From NCBI GenBank assembly GCA_030524805.1, contig JAUNFY010000023.1, positions 1-35,855 of the forward strand: 35,855 nucleotides of DNA, given 5' to 3'. The position numbers and the translations under genes are program-made. Positions 14,564 through 25,900 of this stretch are shown piece after piece (the first letter of the stretch is position 1; each line of letters starts with the position of its first letter). This stretch comes from Bacteroidales bacterium (GTDB lineage Bacteria; Bacteroidota; Bacteroidia; Bacteroidales; Muribaculaceae). The notes under the pieces are model-generated. The model saw nothing but the letters and a program-made list of their open reading frames with translations, was not told the DNA's origin and searched no databases.

Positions 14564-17500
14564 ATGAAAGCAAGCCAATATATCCATTCTCTACTCATCC
14601 TTCTGACACTCCTCCTGAGCGCATCCTCGCAAGCACAGGAAACCGCCGATCAGGACCCCGACCCCACCCCCCGCCGCAAATGGCTCGTCACCCGCCACGC
14701 CCAGCTGACGACAAACGGTGGCACTTGGGCCGGAACCGCTTCTGATGTGAACCTGATCGGTCTCTGCGATGGCGACCCTGTAAAAGACGATGTCATTACC
14801 GAGGAAGAACAGAACATGGGCGGCGATGTGCTTCACCCGTGGCATTCGGTAGATAATGGAGGTGATGATGAAGATGGTTATAACTACATAGATATCGAAC
14901 TCGAAAAACCACTCGAACTCGCACCGGGCGATTCCCTCGTGTTCTACACCAAGCGTCACACTCTCAACGGTAAGGAGCATCCGCTTGCCTTTGAGGTTAT
15001 GGCGAGTGCCGACGGAAAAGACTTCATTCACTATGCCCGTATCTACTTCATGTATCGTGGAGGTCTGAGTGCGGGTGACCCGGAACCTGACGCAAGCGAA
15101 TCCGCCACGAACGGCACCAAAGAATACAGCGCACGCGTAGGTTTTGAAAAAGCGATCGAAGCCCTTAAAGACAAAGGAGGCCTGAAGTATATCAGGCTTT
15201 ACGTGATGACCAATAACACCAAGACCCGTGTGCCCAATACAAGCCACCGCACGGCCCGCCTCGCCTCGCTCAACGTGATGCAGATTCCCGCCGGCGAGAA
15301 CTATTCAGATATACTTATCGGCCGTTTTCGCCTCGTGACCGACTATAGTTACAAATACGCCAAACATGAGTTTGTGCCGACGCTCGGTGTCTTTGAGCCA
15401 CGCAACCGTTATCAGAACATCAACGGCAAGGAGTATAACCCCCAGTTGAAAGACTATGCAGTGTTCCCGGGTGAAGGGGATTCACCTTGGGTTCCGGCAA
15501 CAGAAGGGGAAGGCTATGTGTGGGGCCAGGATCAGGAGTATCTTAAATATGTAGGTGTCGAGATGCCGACCTACATCAAGCAGACCCACAGTCAGGATCC
15601 CAATATAGCCACCACGCCCAATGTGCCCGGCACCGAGACCGAAAACTGGCGTCAGCCTACCAATACAACGGAGCATATTGTCTACGCCATGCCCGGCGAC
15701 ATAGTTCCGCTGTATCCTTTCTATGGTATGGCCGAACTTGAAAAATCCCGCTATAATATCAAATTCGCCCATTGGTATAATTACCGCACCGGGGGCGGAA
15801 GCCCTTACCTTGACTTCTTGAGCAATCCGGATATCGTATGCAAATCAGATAAATATGGCTATTATGTTGGTCCCGAAATCAGCTACTTCACGAAGTATGA
15901 CCCTGATGACGTCACCACTTCTAATCCCTCAAACGAAGTGTTGATCGCTTCGGTGGATGAGTATATAAAGTTTGTAGAAAGTGTCTATGATGAAGACAAG
16001 GTATGGAGCGTGAAATTGACCGAGAATCTTGATTTTAGTGAAAAAACAGATATAAAATCGATTGGTGATATAAATAAAAAATTCAAAGGTGTGTTCGATG
16101 GACAAGGACACACTATAAGTAACCTTAAAATAACCGACAGTTCTTCACTATATGTCGGCATGTTCGGAGCTTTGGATGGTGCTGCTGTAGTAAAAAATCT
16201 TGTTGTTGACGAAACATGCGAATTCAAGGGAAACAGAGACCAAGGAGAGTGTAATGTTGGACTTATTGGCTATGCACAATCGGCTACGGTATCGAATATT
16301 ATTTGCAAGGCGACATTGACAACTGATAATACCAACGTAAATGTAGCTCATAATATTGGAGGTATTATAGCAAAAGCAGACAACGTAACAATTAAGGATT
16401 GTGCTTTTACCGGAAGAGTATATGGTAACAAGCAATGGTCTCAATGGGCTTTTATGGGCGGACTCGCTGCCAAGATTATCGGTCCGGATGAGAATGCTTC
16501 CGGTATATCAACTATTAGTAATTGCTTTGTGAATGCCGATATACACTATGATTATACTGTAAAAACTTCTGAGTGGAATGGTTCCCAAATGGTAGAAAAA
16601 GTAGAGGAGTTTACAGAGACTCCAAGTCCTTATATCTTTAGTTTGTCAGCGAATACAACTGTCAATATATCGAATGTCTATTCCAATGAAGTTGGTGATT
16701 GGGAAAAATCACATGATGTGCTGAAAATATATAAGGAAGATGAAGGCGAGCCGGAATATTATGTGCTTAAGAGCGAACTTTCCGAACCGTCCGAATCATG
16801 GCCGGATAAGATTGATATCAATTCAGAAGATTTCGCGGAAGTCCTTGGTGCTGATGAATGGTTGTATAATTTAGAGAAAGGTCTGGTGCCCTTTGTCAAG
16901 ACAATCAAGCAACAAACTCCTGTCGATCCGGATCCGTCGGTAAATAAGGATCCGGATGAGGTGAAAGGCCTTGAAGATCTGTTGAAAAAAATATACGACG
17001 AAAATGAAGTGCCTGCCGGTGCCAATCTGCAGGATCATCAATATAAGCGTCCTGCTGTCTATGCCGGTATATCGCCTTTTGACGACAATGGCAACATAAA
17101 GAGTACAGCCTATGAAACTCATCATCATAAGGCCGGCGCGGCTGCTACATTCTTCTGTCCGCGTCATACCGATGTGAAGGGTGTGAAACTTGATCTCCCG
17201 AAGGATCCTGATTCTCCTGATGCTGCAGACGAGGATTTTCTCATTGCCGCAGACTTGAGCACATTCTTCACTAATCATCGGGATGTGAATGTGGCGGAGT
17301 CGGAGATATACGAGCCGGTAGTGCTTTTCCGTCATATTTTCCGAATCAAGGACGGCAAGACATTTGCAGAGGAGTTTTCCGGTAGTCCGGCTGCCAATAA
17401 GGCATACGTAGACAAGCACCGCAAAATCATGTCGGCTTCGTACACGGGTGGTGCGTCAGGAGAGGGGTATGGCACGTATGCCTTCCAGATCCGTCTTGAT

Positions 17501-20500
17501 GAACCTGCGCCGATAAAAGAAGAAGGCAAATTTGCCCCTCCCTCAAATTTGTACTATAAAATATCAGATACCGACTACCGTCGCGTCAGGGCTTTTGAAG
17601 CAAAAATTTTTGAACTTGATGGCAATGGAGATGAAACAGAGACAACCGCAATCAACGTTTCCTTTGCGCAGTCGTCCTCAAATTCAGGCTCTAAGGATGC
17701 CCTTATGTTTTATGGCGAAGGATCACGCATGATAGAAAACACTATCTACCGCACGGCAGGTGGTGAAGGCCTTTACAGCCGTATGGTGCGTCTCACATGG
17801 GGTAACTCGGAAGACGTAAAAGGCAAGAAATTCCGTGTCCGTCTTTATGCGAAGGATATCAACGACGACAAAATCGTGATATACACAGGGGGTGCGGACG
17901 ACTTGCTCGTGGTGCAGGAATACGACATCACATTTATTGAGGCTAAGTTCAAAACTCTTGATGATGCGCTGGCTATTGAAGAAGATGAGCAAGGTGTCGT
18001 AAAATTCAAGGATGATGTGGAAGCCAAGTATGGCAAACCGGTGGCACAGATTAACTTCGACCAATATGCGAGTCTTGTTCAAGACCGTGAGTCTCTCCTG
18101 GGAGTGGCAGACCCGAAACTCTATTTCAATTCAAAAGATGAAACAGACAGGGGCGATGGAAAAGTTTATTTCAAATGGCCTGCGAGCTGGCGTAAATCCA
18201 CTTACGGGTTCGGATATACCAATAAAATGCACGACGGCAATACTCCTTCGTCGAGGGGCAATCTTGAGTATAACTATGATATTTATGTGGTCGCTTCGCA
18301 TTCTTCGCAGACTCCGTGGCATAATTCTGCACAGGATTTATACGATGTGTCATATTACCGTCAGGTTAAAAAAGGAAATACCGACCCTCGCAAAGGATTC
18401 TTCTTCTGGATGAACTCCGCCTCCGACCCATGTGTGGCAGCCAACCTTGAACTCGGTCAACTTTGTGTCGGTTCGTCGATTCATGTTTCTGCATATATGG
18501 CTGAGTTTTCGGGTGGCGGTGAGAACGGTAACCTGTCGTTCAACTTCATGGCAGTTGACCAATCAGGCAACAAGACTCTCATACACACCTACAACACAGG
18601 TTATCTTCCGGAGCGTATAGGTGAATGGTATAACATCCAGTATGATTTCATGCCTGACTATGAACGCATCGATATGATTGACAATATCGACCACTTCGAA
18701 CTTCAGTTGGAAAACAACTGTAAGAATTCCGAGCAGGCCGACTACGCCATCGACGACATCCAGCTGTTCGTGGTCGCTCCCGAAGTGGAAGCGAAGATGA
18801 TGAATGTGGTCTGTGACGACACAGATGTTTCGACCGACCTGAAGATTTCGCTCACATACGAGGATTTCCTCGCTGCCAACGGTCTTAAGGCTGCGACGGA
18901 CAAGGAGTCCGCTCAGACGGTCAACGTGTATTACTCATTCTTCCATAAGGATATTTTCGATAAGTTCCACTCCAACAATCAGGAAGCATACGATGCCGCT
19001 GTGCTGAATTATGATTATGACCTTAATGGCGAGATAAATAAGACATACGGAAAATTGCAGTTCTCCACTTATTTCCAAGAGAATTTGCCTGAAAACCCTG
19101 TGCTCTCCGACCCCGACGCAAGCAAAGGAGAGAATAAGGTCGATACAGGAGTGCCATATTATGAAATTCGCGACGGCAGGAAATATGTGGTGATATTTCT
19201 CTCTCCGGAAGGTGAAGAGGAAAATAATTTCGTGCCGGGTCAGGAATACTATATCGGTCTGAATGTAACTGAATTAGATAAAGACCCGATAGCCGGAGAC
19301 CTTACCCGCTTCGAACTGCTCGACGGCTGCTCCAGCAAGGGCTCGTTCAAGATAGAGGCTGCCAACAACGTGAAGATAGATCCCGAGGAAAGCGGTGCGT
19401 ACAAACCGACGGACGGCGCGTATTGCGTCGGTTCCTCCCCGACAGTGAAGATCGATATCAATGCCATCACCGGCAATGATAAAATAGACCTCAACAAGGA
19501 TGGGCAGTCGAATGCTTCGATCGACTGGTATGCCGGTTCCGTAGAGGAGTTCAACAAAGAGAAGATGCCCGACGGCACGGAACTACTCAGCGAAGTGCTT
19601 GCAAGATTCCGCGAAGCATATCCTGACATGTCTAAACCAGCGGATGTAGAACCTAATGCCGTTTTCACCGAGGCCATGAAGAACTATCTCGTGACTTTGT
19701 CGAAGAAACGCCATATCGACGGCAGGCCGATGCTGACTTTCGCTACCGTTGACTATAAATACCATCCCGGCAAACTGATTGCCACTACTAAAGACTCAAT
19801 CAACTATGTCACCGCTATCCCGTACCTGATCAATAAAGCTGAGTATGGAGAAGAAAAGGGCTACACTTTCTGCGACGCCCCGATAGAGGTGCGGATAAAA
19901 GTCTCGTCCGATGGACCCTCGATGTTCCATGGTCTTGATATCGACTATCCTGATGAGATTATTGACGTGCCTATCCGTATCGGAATCAAGCAGATTGAGA
20001 AAGCTCGCGACAACGAGAATATGCTCCGGGTCCCGGTGCTGAAAGTCAACACTCCCTCGTTGTATGCAACCAAGCTAAAACTTAGGGAAATAACGGAACA
20101 GGACGGAGCTGATGTCCAGCTTCTCGAAAGCAATGACCCTGCATATTCAGGCAGGGTTGTGGATGAAACGGCCGAGGATGAAGATATGTTCCTCACTGTC
20201 GGCCACGTGGTGCATCTCGATGCGGAAGACACGGATGATAACACTAGAAATGATAAGAATGCCTTCTATGTGAAGTTTGACGAACCGCTGAATATCTTCT
20301 ATGATGAGAATGGCAACAAGCTTGAGGAGAAGAAGAAGTTTGAATTCCATGAGGGGTATTACTACACCATGAAGTTTGACTTTGAGCAGACTAATGATAC
20401 AGAAAACCTGAATGTCAATGACGCTTGTCCCGGGCAGCATATCTTCACTATCAAGGTGGTGCCGGAATATATGGTGTGGGTCGGCGATATGGTTAAGACG

Positions 20501-22432
20501 GCTGCCGCTGCCGAAGGAGAGTGGGAATGCAACCTGAACTGGAACAACGACAGCAACTGGCAACGTCTCAATGAGTCGACCATCGTTCCGGGTCTTGAAT
20601 ATACAGAGCCGGATGAATATACTGACTACGAGACGCAGAGATGGGCATACGCCCCGATGGATTTCACCAAAGTGGTGATTGGTTCGCAGAAGAATTTCCC
20701 GCGTATGTATCCCGTGGAGGATGTGAATGTGAATGGTTTTGACAATCCCGCCCACACATGGTCGAGCCTGAAAGACGTGGTTGATCTAAGCGGCATCGGC
20801 AAACCCACGCCCTTCATCCAGTATGACATGATGGCCTACGACACCGATCCTTCCGAATACGAGAAAGTTGCTGTGGCGTGCCGTCCGTGGTATGCCAACA
20901 CGGCGAAGGAAATCAATTTCCGTCCGAATTCCGAGATCTTAGGTCAGCAGTATCTGCGCTATGAGAAGGCTTGGGTGGAGATGGAGATGAAACCGGATGG
21001 ATGGTACACAGCCGCCTCTCCGCTTCAGGGCGTCGTGGCCGGCGACATGTATCTGCCTACTAAGGGTGCTCGCCAGGAGAATCAGTTCTTTACTGAGATA
21101 AAATTCGATAACACTCTCGAAAAGAACGACCGTTTCCGCCCCGCCGTCTATCAGCGGTCGTGGAATCTGGCTTCTGATATGATCTATGAGTGGGGTGGCA
21201 CTGAAAGAGATGGTTTCGTAGCACTCAACTGGAGTAATGTCTACAATGATGTGAAGGTGGCTTACAAGGCAGCCGAAGGTTTCTCTATCCGCACCGATGT
21301 GTCGGAAGCTGAAAAAGTGGATAACAAAGCCATCGACAAAGTGCTCTTCCGCTTCCCGAAAGAAGACACAGCATATACTTATTACAACTATGAGGGGAAG
21401 GAGAATGGTCTCACTCAAACCGTGACGCGCGAGAATCCCGGTCGCCTCAATCCAACCCATGGCACCGTGACGATAGCCGCCAACGAGTCAAGCCTCTTCT
21501 TCCTCGTCGGCAATCCCTTTATGGCGCATCTTGACATCCGCAAATTCCTTGAGAAAAACAGTGAGAAGGTGGAGCAGACGTATTGGATTCTCAACAGCAC
21601 GGAGCAGACGTCGGTAGTGTTGAGCGAAGGCATAGCCATTACAAATAAAGGCGAACACGACGCGTCGACCTTGCTTCCGCCGTTGGCAGGCTTCATGGTG
21701 AAGTCAAACGTAAAGGATCCGATCAAAGAACTGACTCTCGAATATGATGAGAGCATGATGCAGGTGGTGGATGCAGTCGCAGATGCCCCCGGTTGGCTTA
21801 AAGCTCCTGCCACCCGCAGCGCGGCTCCCGAAGGCATGATGCTCATAACGGCCTCCACTGCCGCCGGTCGCCCCACCACGGCATTGCTTTCCGACGGCTC
21901 GTCGCTGCTTGATGCCAACGCCGACCTTGTGGTGGATCCGGAACTCAACGTGCCGGCGACGGTCTACACCGTAGCCGACGGTCGCGCGATGTCAATCAAT
22001 GCAGCTGCCGACATGCACTGCACCGAATTGGGCGTGGTGGGCTCGGCCGACGACGACATAACCCTCCGCTTCGAAGGCCCGCTCTGCGACGACGGTTATT
22101 ATCTCAACGACCGCCGGCGCGGTTGCAGCACACCGCTGAGGCAAGGGCTGGAATACAAGGTGAAGGGGCAGACGCTCGGCGCGCTCTACATCTCCGACCA
22201 GCCTCTCTCCGACGTCAGGGCCGGCCTGTCGATTACCGCGGTAGGCGGTGAGGTGGTGGTGACATCAGGCGACGGCAGCGCGCTCAACGTGCGATTCTGC
22301 AACACCGCGGGCGTGGTGCTGAAGGAGGTGCGCGACAGCGATGAGCCGGTGAGATACCGTCCGGAGAAGGGCGTGCTGATAGTGGAAGCCGCCGACGGCG
22401 CCGACACGCTGACCAAGACCCTCATTTTCTAA
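14564..22432 (+). CDS. Giant secreted surface protein (2622 aa) with GLUG repeats and T9SS-like C-terminus
   Basis: Signal peptide MKASQYIHSLLILLTLLLSASSQAQ, non-lipidated. Regions seen: about 90-230, a discoidin-like beta domain (PGDSLVFYTKRHTL ... GLKYIRLYVMTNN); about 500-650, GLUG-type repeats (FKGVFDGQGHTISNLKITD, GLIGYAQSATVSN, GGIIAKADNVTIKDCAFTG); about 790-810, an acidic Pro/Asp linker; about 1275-1405, a MAM/galactose-binding-like domain (GFFFWMNSASDPC ... YAIDDIQLFVV); about 1990, WECNLNWNNDSNW; about 2314, LVGNPFMAHLDIRKFLEKN, close to a motif common in T9SS-exported proteins. The last 70 residues (SITAVGGEVVVTSGDG to TLTKTLIF) resemble a T9SS sorting domain. It follows two accessory fimbrillins, where P. 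gingivalis has the VWA-bearing Mfa5, but no VWA/MIDAS motif is visible. A fimbria-associated adhesin is the best guess. The GLUG stretch is markedly AT-richer than the rest. Confidence 0.75.
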   Translation: MKASQYIHSLLILLTLLLSASSQAQETADQDPDPTPRRKWLVTRHAQLTTNGGTWAGTASDVNLIGLCDGDPVKDDVITEEEQNMGGDVLHPWHSVDNGGDDEDGYNYIDIELEKPLELAPGDSLVFYTKRHTLNGKEHPLAFEVMASADGKDFIHYARIYFMYRGGLSAGDPEPDASESATNGTKEYSARVGFEKAIEALKDKGGLKYIRLYVMTNNTKTRVPNTSHRTARLASLNVMQIPAGENYSDILIGRFRLVTDYSYKYAKHEFVPTLGVFEPRNRYQNINGKEYNPQLKDYAVFPGEGDSPWVPATEGEGYVWGQDQEYLKYVGVEMPTYIKQTHSQDPNIATTPNVPGTETENWRQPTNTTEHIVYAMPGDIVPLYPFYGMAELEKSRYNIKFAHWYNYRTGGGSPYLDFLSNPDIVCKSDKYGYYVGPEISYFTKYDPDDVTTSNPSNEVLIASVDEYIKFVESVYDEDKVWSVKLTENLDFSEKTDIKSIGDINKKFKGVFDGQGHTISNLKITDSSSLYVGMFGALDGAAVVKNLVVDETCEFKGNRDQGECNVGLIGYAQSATVSNIICKATLTTDNTNVNVAHNIGGIIAKADNVTIKDCAFTGRVYGNKQWSQWAFMGGLAAKIIGPDENASGISTISNCFVNADIHYDYTVKTSEWNGSQMVEKVEEFTETPSPYIFSLSANTTVNISNVYSNEVGDWEKSHDVLKIYKEDEGEPEYYVLKSELSEPSESWPDKIDINSEDFAEVLGADEWLYNLEKGLVPFVKTIKQQTPVDPDPSVNKDPDEVKGLEDLLKKIYDENEVPAGANLQDHQYKRPAVYAGISPFDDNGNIKSTAYETHHHKAGAAATFFCPRHTDVKGVKLDLPKDPDSPDAADEDFLIAADLSTFFTNHRDVNVAESEIYEPVVLFRHIFRIKDGKTFAEEFSGSPAANKAYVDKHRKIMSASYTGGASGEGYGTYAFQIRLDEPAPIKEEGKFAPPSNLYYKISDTDYRRVRAFEAKIFELDGNGDETETTAINVSFAQSSSNSGSKDALMFYGEGSRMIENTIYRTAGGEGLYSRMVRLTWGNSEDVKGKKFRVRLYAKDINDDKIVIYTGGADDLLVVQEYDITFIEAKFKTLDDALAIEEDEQGVVKFKDDVEAKYGKPVAQINFDQYASLVQDRESLLGVADPKLYFNSKDETDRGDGKVYFKWPASWRKSTYGFGYTNKMHDGNTPSSRGNLEYNYDIYVVASHSSQTPWHNSAQDLYDVSYYRQVKKGNTDPRKGFFFWMNSASDPCVAANLELGQLCVGSSIHVSAYMAEFSGGGENGNLSFNFMAVDQSGNKTLIHTYNTGYLPERIGEWYNIQYDFMPDYERIDMIDNIDHFELQLENNCKNSEQADYAIDDIQLFVVAPEVEAKMMNVVCDDTDVSTDLKISLTYEDFLAANGLKAATDKESAQTVNVYYSFFHKDIFDKFHSNNQEAYDAAVLNYDYDLNGEINKTYGKLQFSTYFQENLPENPVLSDPDASKGENKVDTGVPYYEIRDGRKYVVIFLSPEGEEENNFVPGQEYYIGLNVTELDKDPIAGDLTRFELLDGCSSKGSFKIEAANNVKIDPEESGAYKPTDGAYCVGSSPTVKIDINAITGNDKIDLNKDGQSNASIDWYAGSVEEFNKEKMPDGTELLSEVLARFREAYPDMSKPADVEPNAVFTEAMKNYLVTLSKKRHIDGRPMLTFATVDYKYHPGKLIATTKDSINYVTAIPYLINKAEYGEEKGYTFCDAPIEVRIKVSSDGPSMFHGLDIDYPDEIIDVPIRIGIKQIEKARDNENMLRVPVLKVNTPSLYATKLKLREITEQDGADVQLLESNDPAYSGRVVDETAEDEDMFLTVGHVVHLDAEDTDDNTRNDKNAFYVKFDEPLNIFYDENGNKLEEKKKFEFHEGYYYTMKFDFEQTNDTENLNVNDACPGQHIFTIKVVPEYMVWVGDMVKTAAAAEGEWECNLNWNNDSNWQRLNESTIVPGLEYTEPDEYTDYETQRWAYAPMDFTKVVIGSQKNFPRMYPVEDVNVNGFDNPAHTWSSLKDVVDLSGIGKPTPFIQYDMMAYDTDPSEYEKVAVACRPWYANTAKEINFRPNSEILGQQYLRYEKAWVEMEMKPDGWYTAASPLQGVVAGDMYLPTKGARQENQFFTEIKFDNTLEKNDRFRPAVYQRSWNLASDMIYEWGGTERDGFVALNWSNVYNDVKVAYKAAEGFSIRTDVSEAEKVDNKAIDKVLFRFPKEDTAYTYYNYEGKENGLTQTVTRENPGRLNPTHGTVTIAANESSLFFLVGNPFMAHLDIRKFLEKNSEKVEQTYWILNSTEQTSVVLSEGIAITNKGEHDASTLLPPLAGFMVKSNVKDPIKELTLEYDESMMQVVDAVADAPGWLKAPATRSAAPEGMMLITASTAAGRPTTALLSDGSSLLDANADLVVDPELNVPATVYTVADGRAMSINAAADMHCTELGVVGSADDDITLRFEGPLCDDGYYLNDRRRGCSTPLRQGLEYKVKGQTLGALYISDQPLSDVRAGLSITAVGGEVVVTSGDGSALNVRFCNTAGVVLKEVRDSDEPVRYRPEKGVLIVEAADGADTLTKTLIF

Positions 22433-22457
22433 CCATCAAAGCCTTTACCGAATAAAC

Positions 22458-22871
22458 ATGAAAAAGTACCTGATAAGGCATATTGCCCTCTTGTTGTGTA
22501 TGATAGCAGCGCTTCTTCGCCCCGGTGTGTGCCGGGGTGGGGAACCGCTGACCGAAGGGCCGTGTCTGGTGGTGATGGACAAGGAACTTGACCTCGGTAA
22601 GTTCAGCGCCACAACGGAGCGCTACGGGCAGATCCGCGTGCGCAATGCGGGCGACAGTCCGGTGGTGATAAAGAGCGTGAGGGGTAATTGCGGATGCACG
22701 GTGGTGAAGTTTGAGCACGACAGCATCATGCCCGACAGCGTGGCCACCATCAACATCCGCTTCAACGGACGCAACCGGGTGGAAGGCCCCTTCCGAAAGA
22801 TGATAAAGATCCGCTCCAACTCGCCGCATAAGATAGACATAGCCTACGTGGTCGGTACTATTGTCAGATAG
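22458..22871 (+). CDS. DUF1573 domain small exported protein
   Basis: A 137-residue protein with an N-terminal hydrophobic signal (residues 6-22, with GVCRGGEP after it) and a single DUF1573 domain at about 38-134: LDLGKFSATTERYGQIRVRNAGDSPVVIKSV, the invariant-looking NCGCTVVKF, DSIMPDSVATINIRFNGRNRVEGPFRKMIKIRSN. DUF1573 folds as an Ig-like (ASH/MSP-type) beta sandwich; its role is unknown, though it is very common in Bacteroidetes envelope proteins. It starts 25 nt after the giant gene and has no promoter of its own that I can see, so it is probably the last gene of the fimbrial operon and might assist the giant protein. No clear terminator follows. Confidence 0.85.
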   Translation: MKKYLIRHIALLLCMIAALLRPGVCRGGEPLTEGPCLVVMDKELDLGKFSATTERYGQIRVRNAGDSPVVIKSVRGNCGCTVVKFEHDSIMPDSVATINIRFNGRNRVEGPFRKMIKIRSNSPHKIDIAYVVGTIVR

Positions 22872-22929
22872 TGTGCGGGCGATGAAGAGTCGTTGCGCGC
22901 GGGAGTTTTCATTTTCCGGATTTTTTTCG

Positions 22930-22937
22930 TAACTTTG
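22930..22937 (+). promoter_or_regulatory. Candidate -7 element for the lyase-like gene
   Basis: TAACTTTG matches TAnnTTTG and lies 28 nt before the ATG at 22966. TTTC at 22907-22910 sits at the -33 distance, a one-base mismatch to TTTG, the same variation as at the fimbrial-locus promoter. Confidence 0.55.
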
Positions 22938-22965
22938 CAGCGCAACAACCTTCAACACCTACATC

Positions 22966-25900
22966 ATGACAAGATACATCAGGATTCTCTGCGCATCGGC
23001 CATGCTCCTACAGGGGGTGGCGGCTGTGGCAGACGTCAGCAATCCATCCGGCCTCAATGCCAAGGAATTCAATAAGTATTGGAAAATAGAGTCGGAAGGG
23101 CCGTGCCAGGTCACTTTCCGCGGCGACACCGCCGAGTTTGTGGCTCCCAAGGGGCTGAGCGTATGGCGCAAAGACAAAATGTCGGGCCGCACGGTGATAG
23201 AATACGACGCCCAGGTGGTGACGGAAAACCCCGACGACCGTCTTTCCGACCTCAACTGCTTCTGGATGGCCTCCGACCCCGAGGCCAAGGATCCCTTTGT
23301 AAACCTCAAGCAGCGTGGCGGCAAATTTGTAAACTCCTACTCGCTGCAGTTATACTACGTGGGATATGGCGGCAACCACAACTCCACGACACGGTTCCGC
23401 CGCTACGACGGCGACCGCCGTGGCATCGACAATGCCGATTACCGCCCCGCCATCCTTACGGAATATACCGATGCCGACAACCTTCTGAAGCCCGGCAAAT
23501 GGTATCACATAAAGATCACGACCGACGGACTCCGCACGCAATATTTCGTCGATGGCAAACGCCTCGTCGACTTCCGCGACCCGCAGCCCCTCACCGAAGG
23601 CTGGTTTGCTTTCCGCACCACCCTCAGCCGCACGCGCCTCACGAATTTCTCCTACACCTGCGAACCGCTGCAGGATGCTGAGGTGCCCCTCTCGTGGGTT
23701 GGGGAGGCCCCGAAATCGGACGTGCCGGTCACGTTCGGAGTGCCGTTTGATGAGGGAGCCGTGACGGGAGGCACCGCCCTCACCCTCGCGTCGGCCGACG
23801 CTTCTTTCCCCACCGAGACGTGGCCCCTCGCTTACTGGCCCGACGGCAGCGTGAAATGGTCGGCCGTGGCAGCTACAGTCCCCGCCGGCTCCCGTAACCT
23901 CTCGCTGCGCATAGGAAACACTAAAAACGACAGGAAAAAGGCCCCCCGCCCCATGCTTGCCTCCGATCTCGGCGGCAGCCTGAAGGTGAAGGCCGGCGAG
24001 TCGTTCATCTTCATTCCCAAACCCGGAGCGGAGGGCTCCCCTGCGGTGGAGAACCTGATCGACTCGATAGTGACCGCCGGAGTGAAAACCGCCGGAGCGA
24101 TGCGCCTTGTGGGCGCGGTGAAGGATTCACCCGTGTCGGGGTCTGTAAATTCCACCGCTCTCGCGAGCCGTCTGCTTTCTGCCGAGATAGAGCGCAACGG
24201 CGCCGAACGCGCGGTGATAAAACTCAGCGGAGTGCACCGCACTACTGAAGGACGCGAATGGCTTCCCTGGACGGTGAGATTCTGCGTCTTCGGCAGCAGC
24301 GACGACATTCAGCTCACGCATTCCTTCATATTTGACGGCGACCAGGACCGCGATTTCATCTCGGCACTCGGCGTTGCCGTCGACGTGCCGATGCGCGAAC
24401 GCACCTACAACCGACATGTGGCCTTCGCTACAGCCGACGGTGGCGTATGGAGCGAGCCGGTGCAACCCCTCGTGGGGCGCCGCGTTCTCAACAGTCCCTC
24501 TACCGGAAAACCCTTCCCCTCGATGCAGGAGATGCAGATGCGCGGCGAACGCGTGGCCGACTATCTGGAGCTGGACGAAGCGGGTCGCAAACTTGTCGAC
24601 GAATGGGCTGAATGGGATGGATTCCGCCTGAGCCAGAACGGCCCCGACGGCTACACGCTCCGCAAGCGCGCCACTCACGATTCCCCCTGGATCGGCACCT
24701 ACGGCGGCCATCGTGCCGGCGGGTGTGTCTATGCCGGCGACGTGTCGGGCGGCGTTGCTGTAGCGATGAAAGACTTCTGGCAGTCCGCGCCCTCCGGCCT
24801 GGAGGTGGACGGCGCCCGCGATGACAACGCCACCATCTACGCATGGCTGTGGAACCCTGATGCCGAACCGATGGACCTGCGCCACTACGACGTCCGTCCC
24901 CACGGCCTGAATGCCAGCTATGAGGATGTGCAGGAGGGTATGAGCACCCCCTACGGCGTGGCACGTACTTCTTCCATCACGCTGCGCCCCGACCTCGGCT
25001 ACAAGGGAAAGGAGAATTTCGCCGCCATCGCCGATGCTGTAGGGCTGGAAAACGTGTTGCTGCCCACCCCCGACTATCTCCACCGCCGCCAGGCCTTCGG
25101 AGTGTGGAGCCTTCCCGACCGCAGCAATCCGCAGCGTGCGGAGGTGGAGGAGCGCCTTGACCTCTATACTGATTTCTATAAGAAAGCCATTGAGGAAAAT
25201 CGCTGGTATGGTTTCTGGCACTATGGCGACGTGATGCATGCCTACGATCCGGTGCGCCATTGCTGGCGCTACGATGTCGGCGGTTTTGCCTGGGATAATA
25301 CCGAACTTGCCAGCAACCTCTGGCTCTGGTATCAGTTCCTTCGTACCGCCGACCCCGACCTGTGGAAGATGGCCACGGCCATGACGCGCCACGCATCGGA
25401 AGTGGACGTATACCATATCGGCCCAAATGCGGGCCTCGGCAGCCGCCACAACGTGAGCCACTGGGGATGCGGGGCGAAGGAAGCACGCATCAGTCAGGCC
25501 GGTTTCAACCGAATAATGTATTACCTCACGGCCGACGAGCGCCTCGGCGACCTGATGAGCGACGTAACCGACTCCGATCAGAAGCTCTACACTCTCGACC
25601 CGATGCGTTTGGCCGAGCCCCGCGAGCAATATCCCTGCACCGCTCCGGCGCGTCTGCGTTTCGGACCCGACTGGCTGGCTTACGCCGGAAACTGGATGAC
25701 GGAGTGGGAGAGGACCGGCAACACCTCCTACCGCGACAAGATAAAGGCCGGAATGAAGAGCATCTGCGCTCTTCCGAGCCGTCTTTTCACCGGGCCTCTC
25801 GCGTTGGGCTACGACCCCGCCACGGGCATCATCACCTCGGAGTGCGATCCGGAATTGCAGACCACCAATCATCTGATGACCATCATGGGCGGCTTCGAGA

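Noticed and set aside
14564-22432. Giant protein as an Mfa5 orthologue
   Set aside because: No VWA domain or DxSxS MIDAS motif could be seen; only its gene position and likely surface location are similar.
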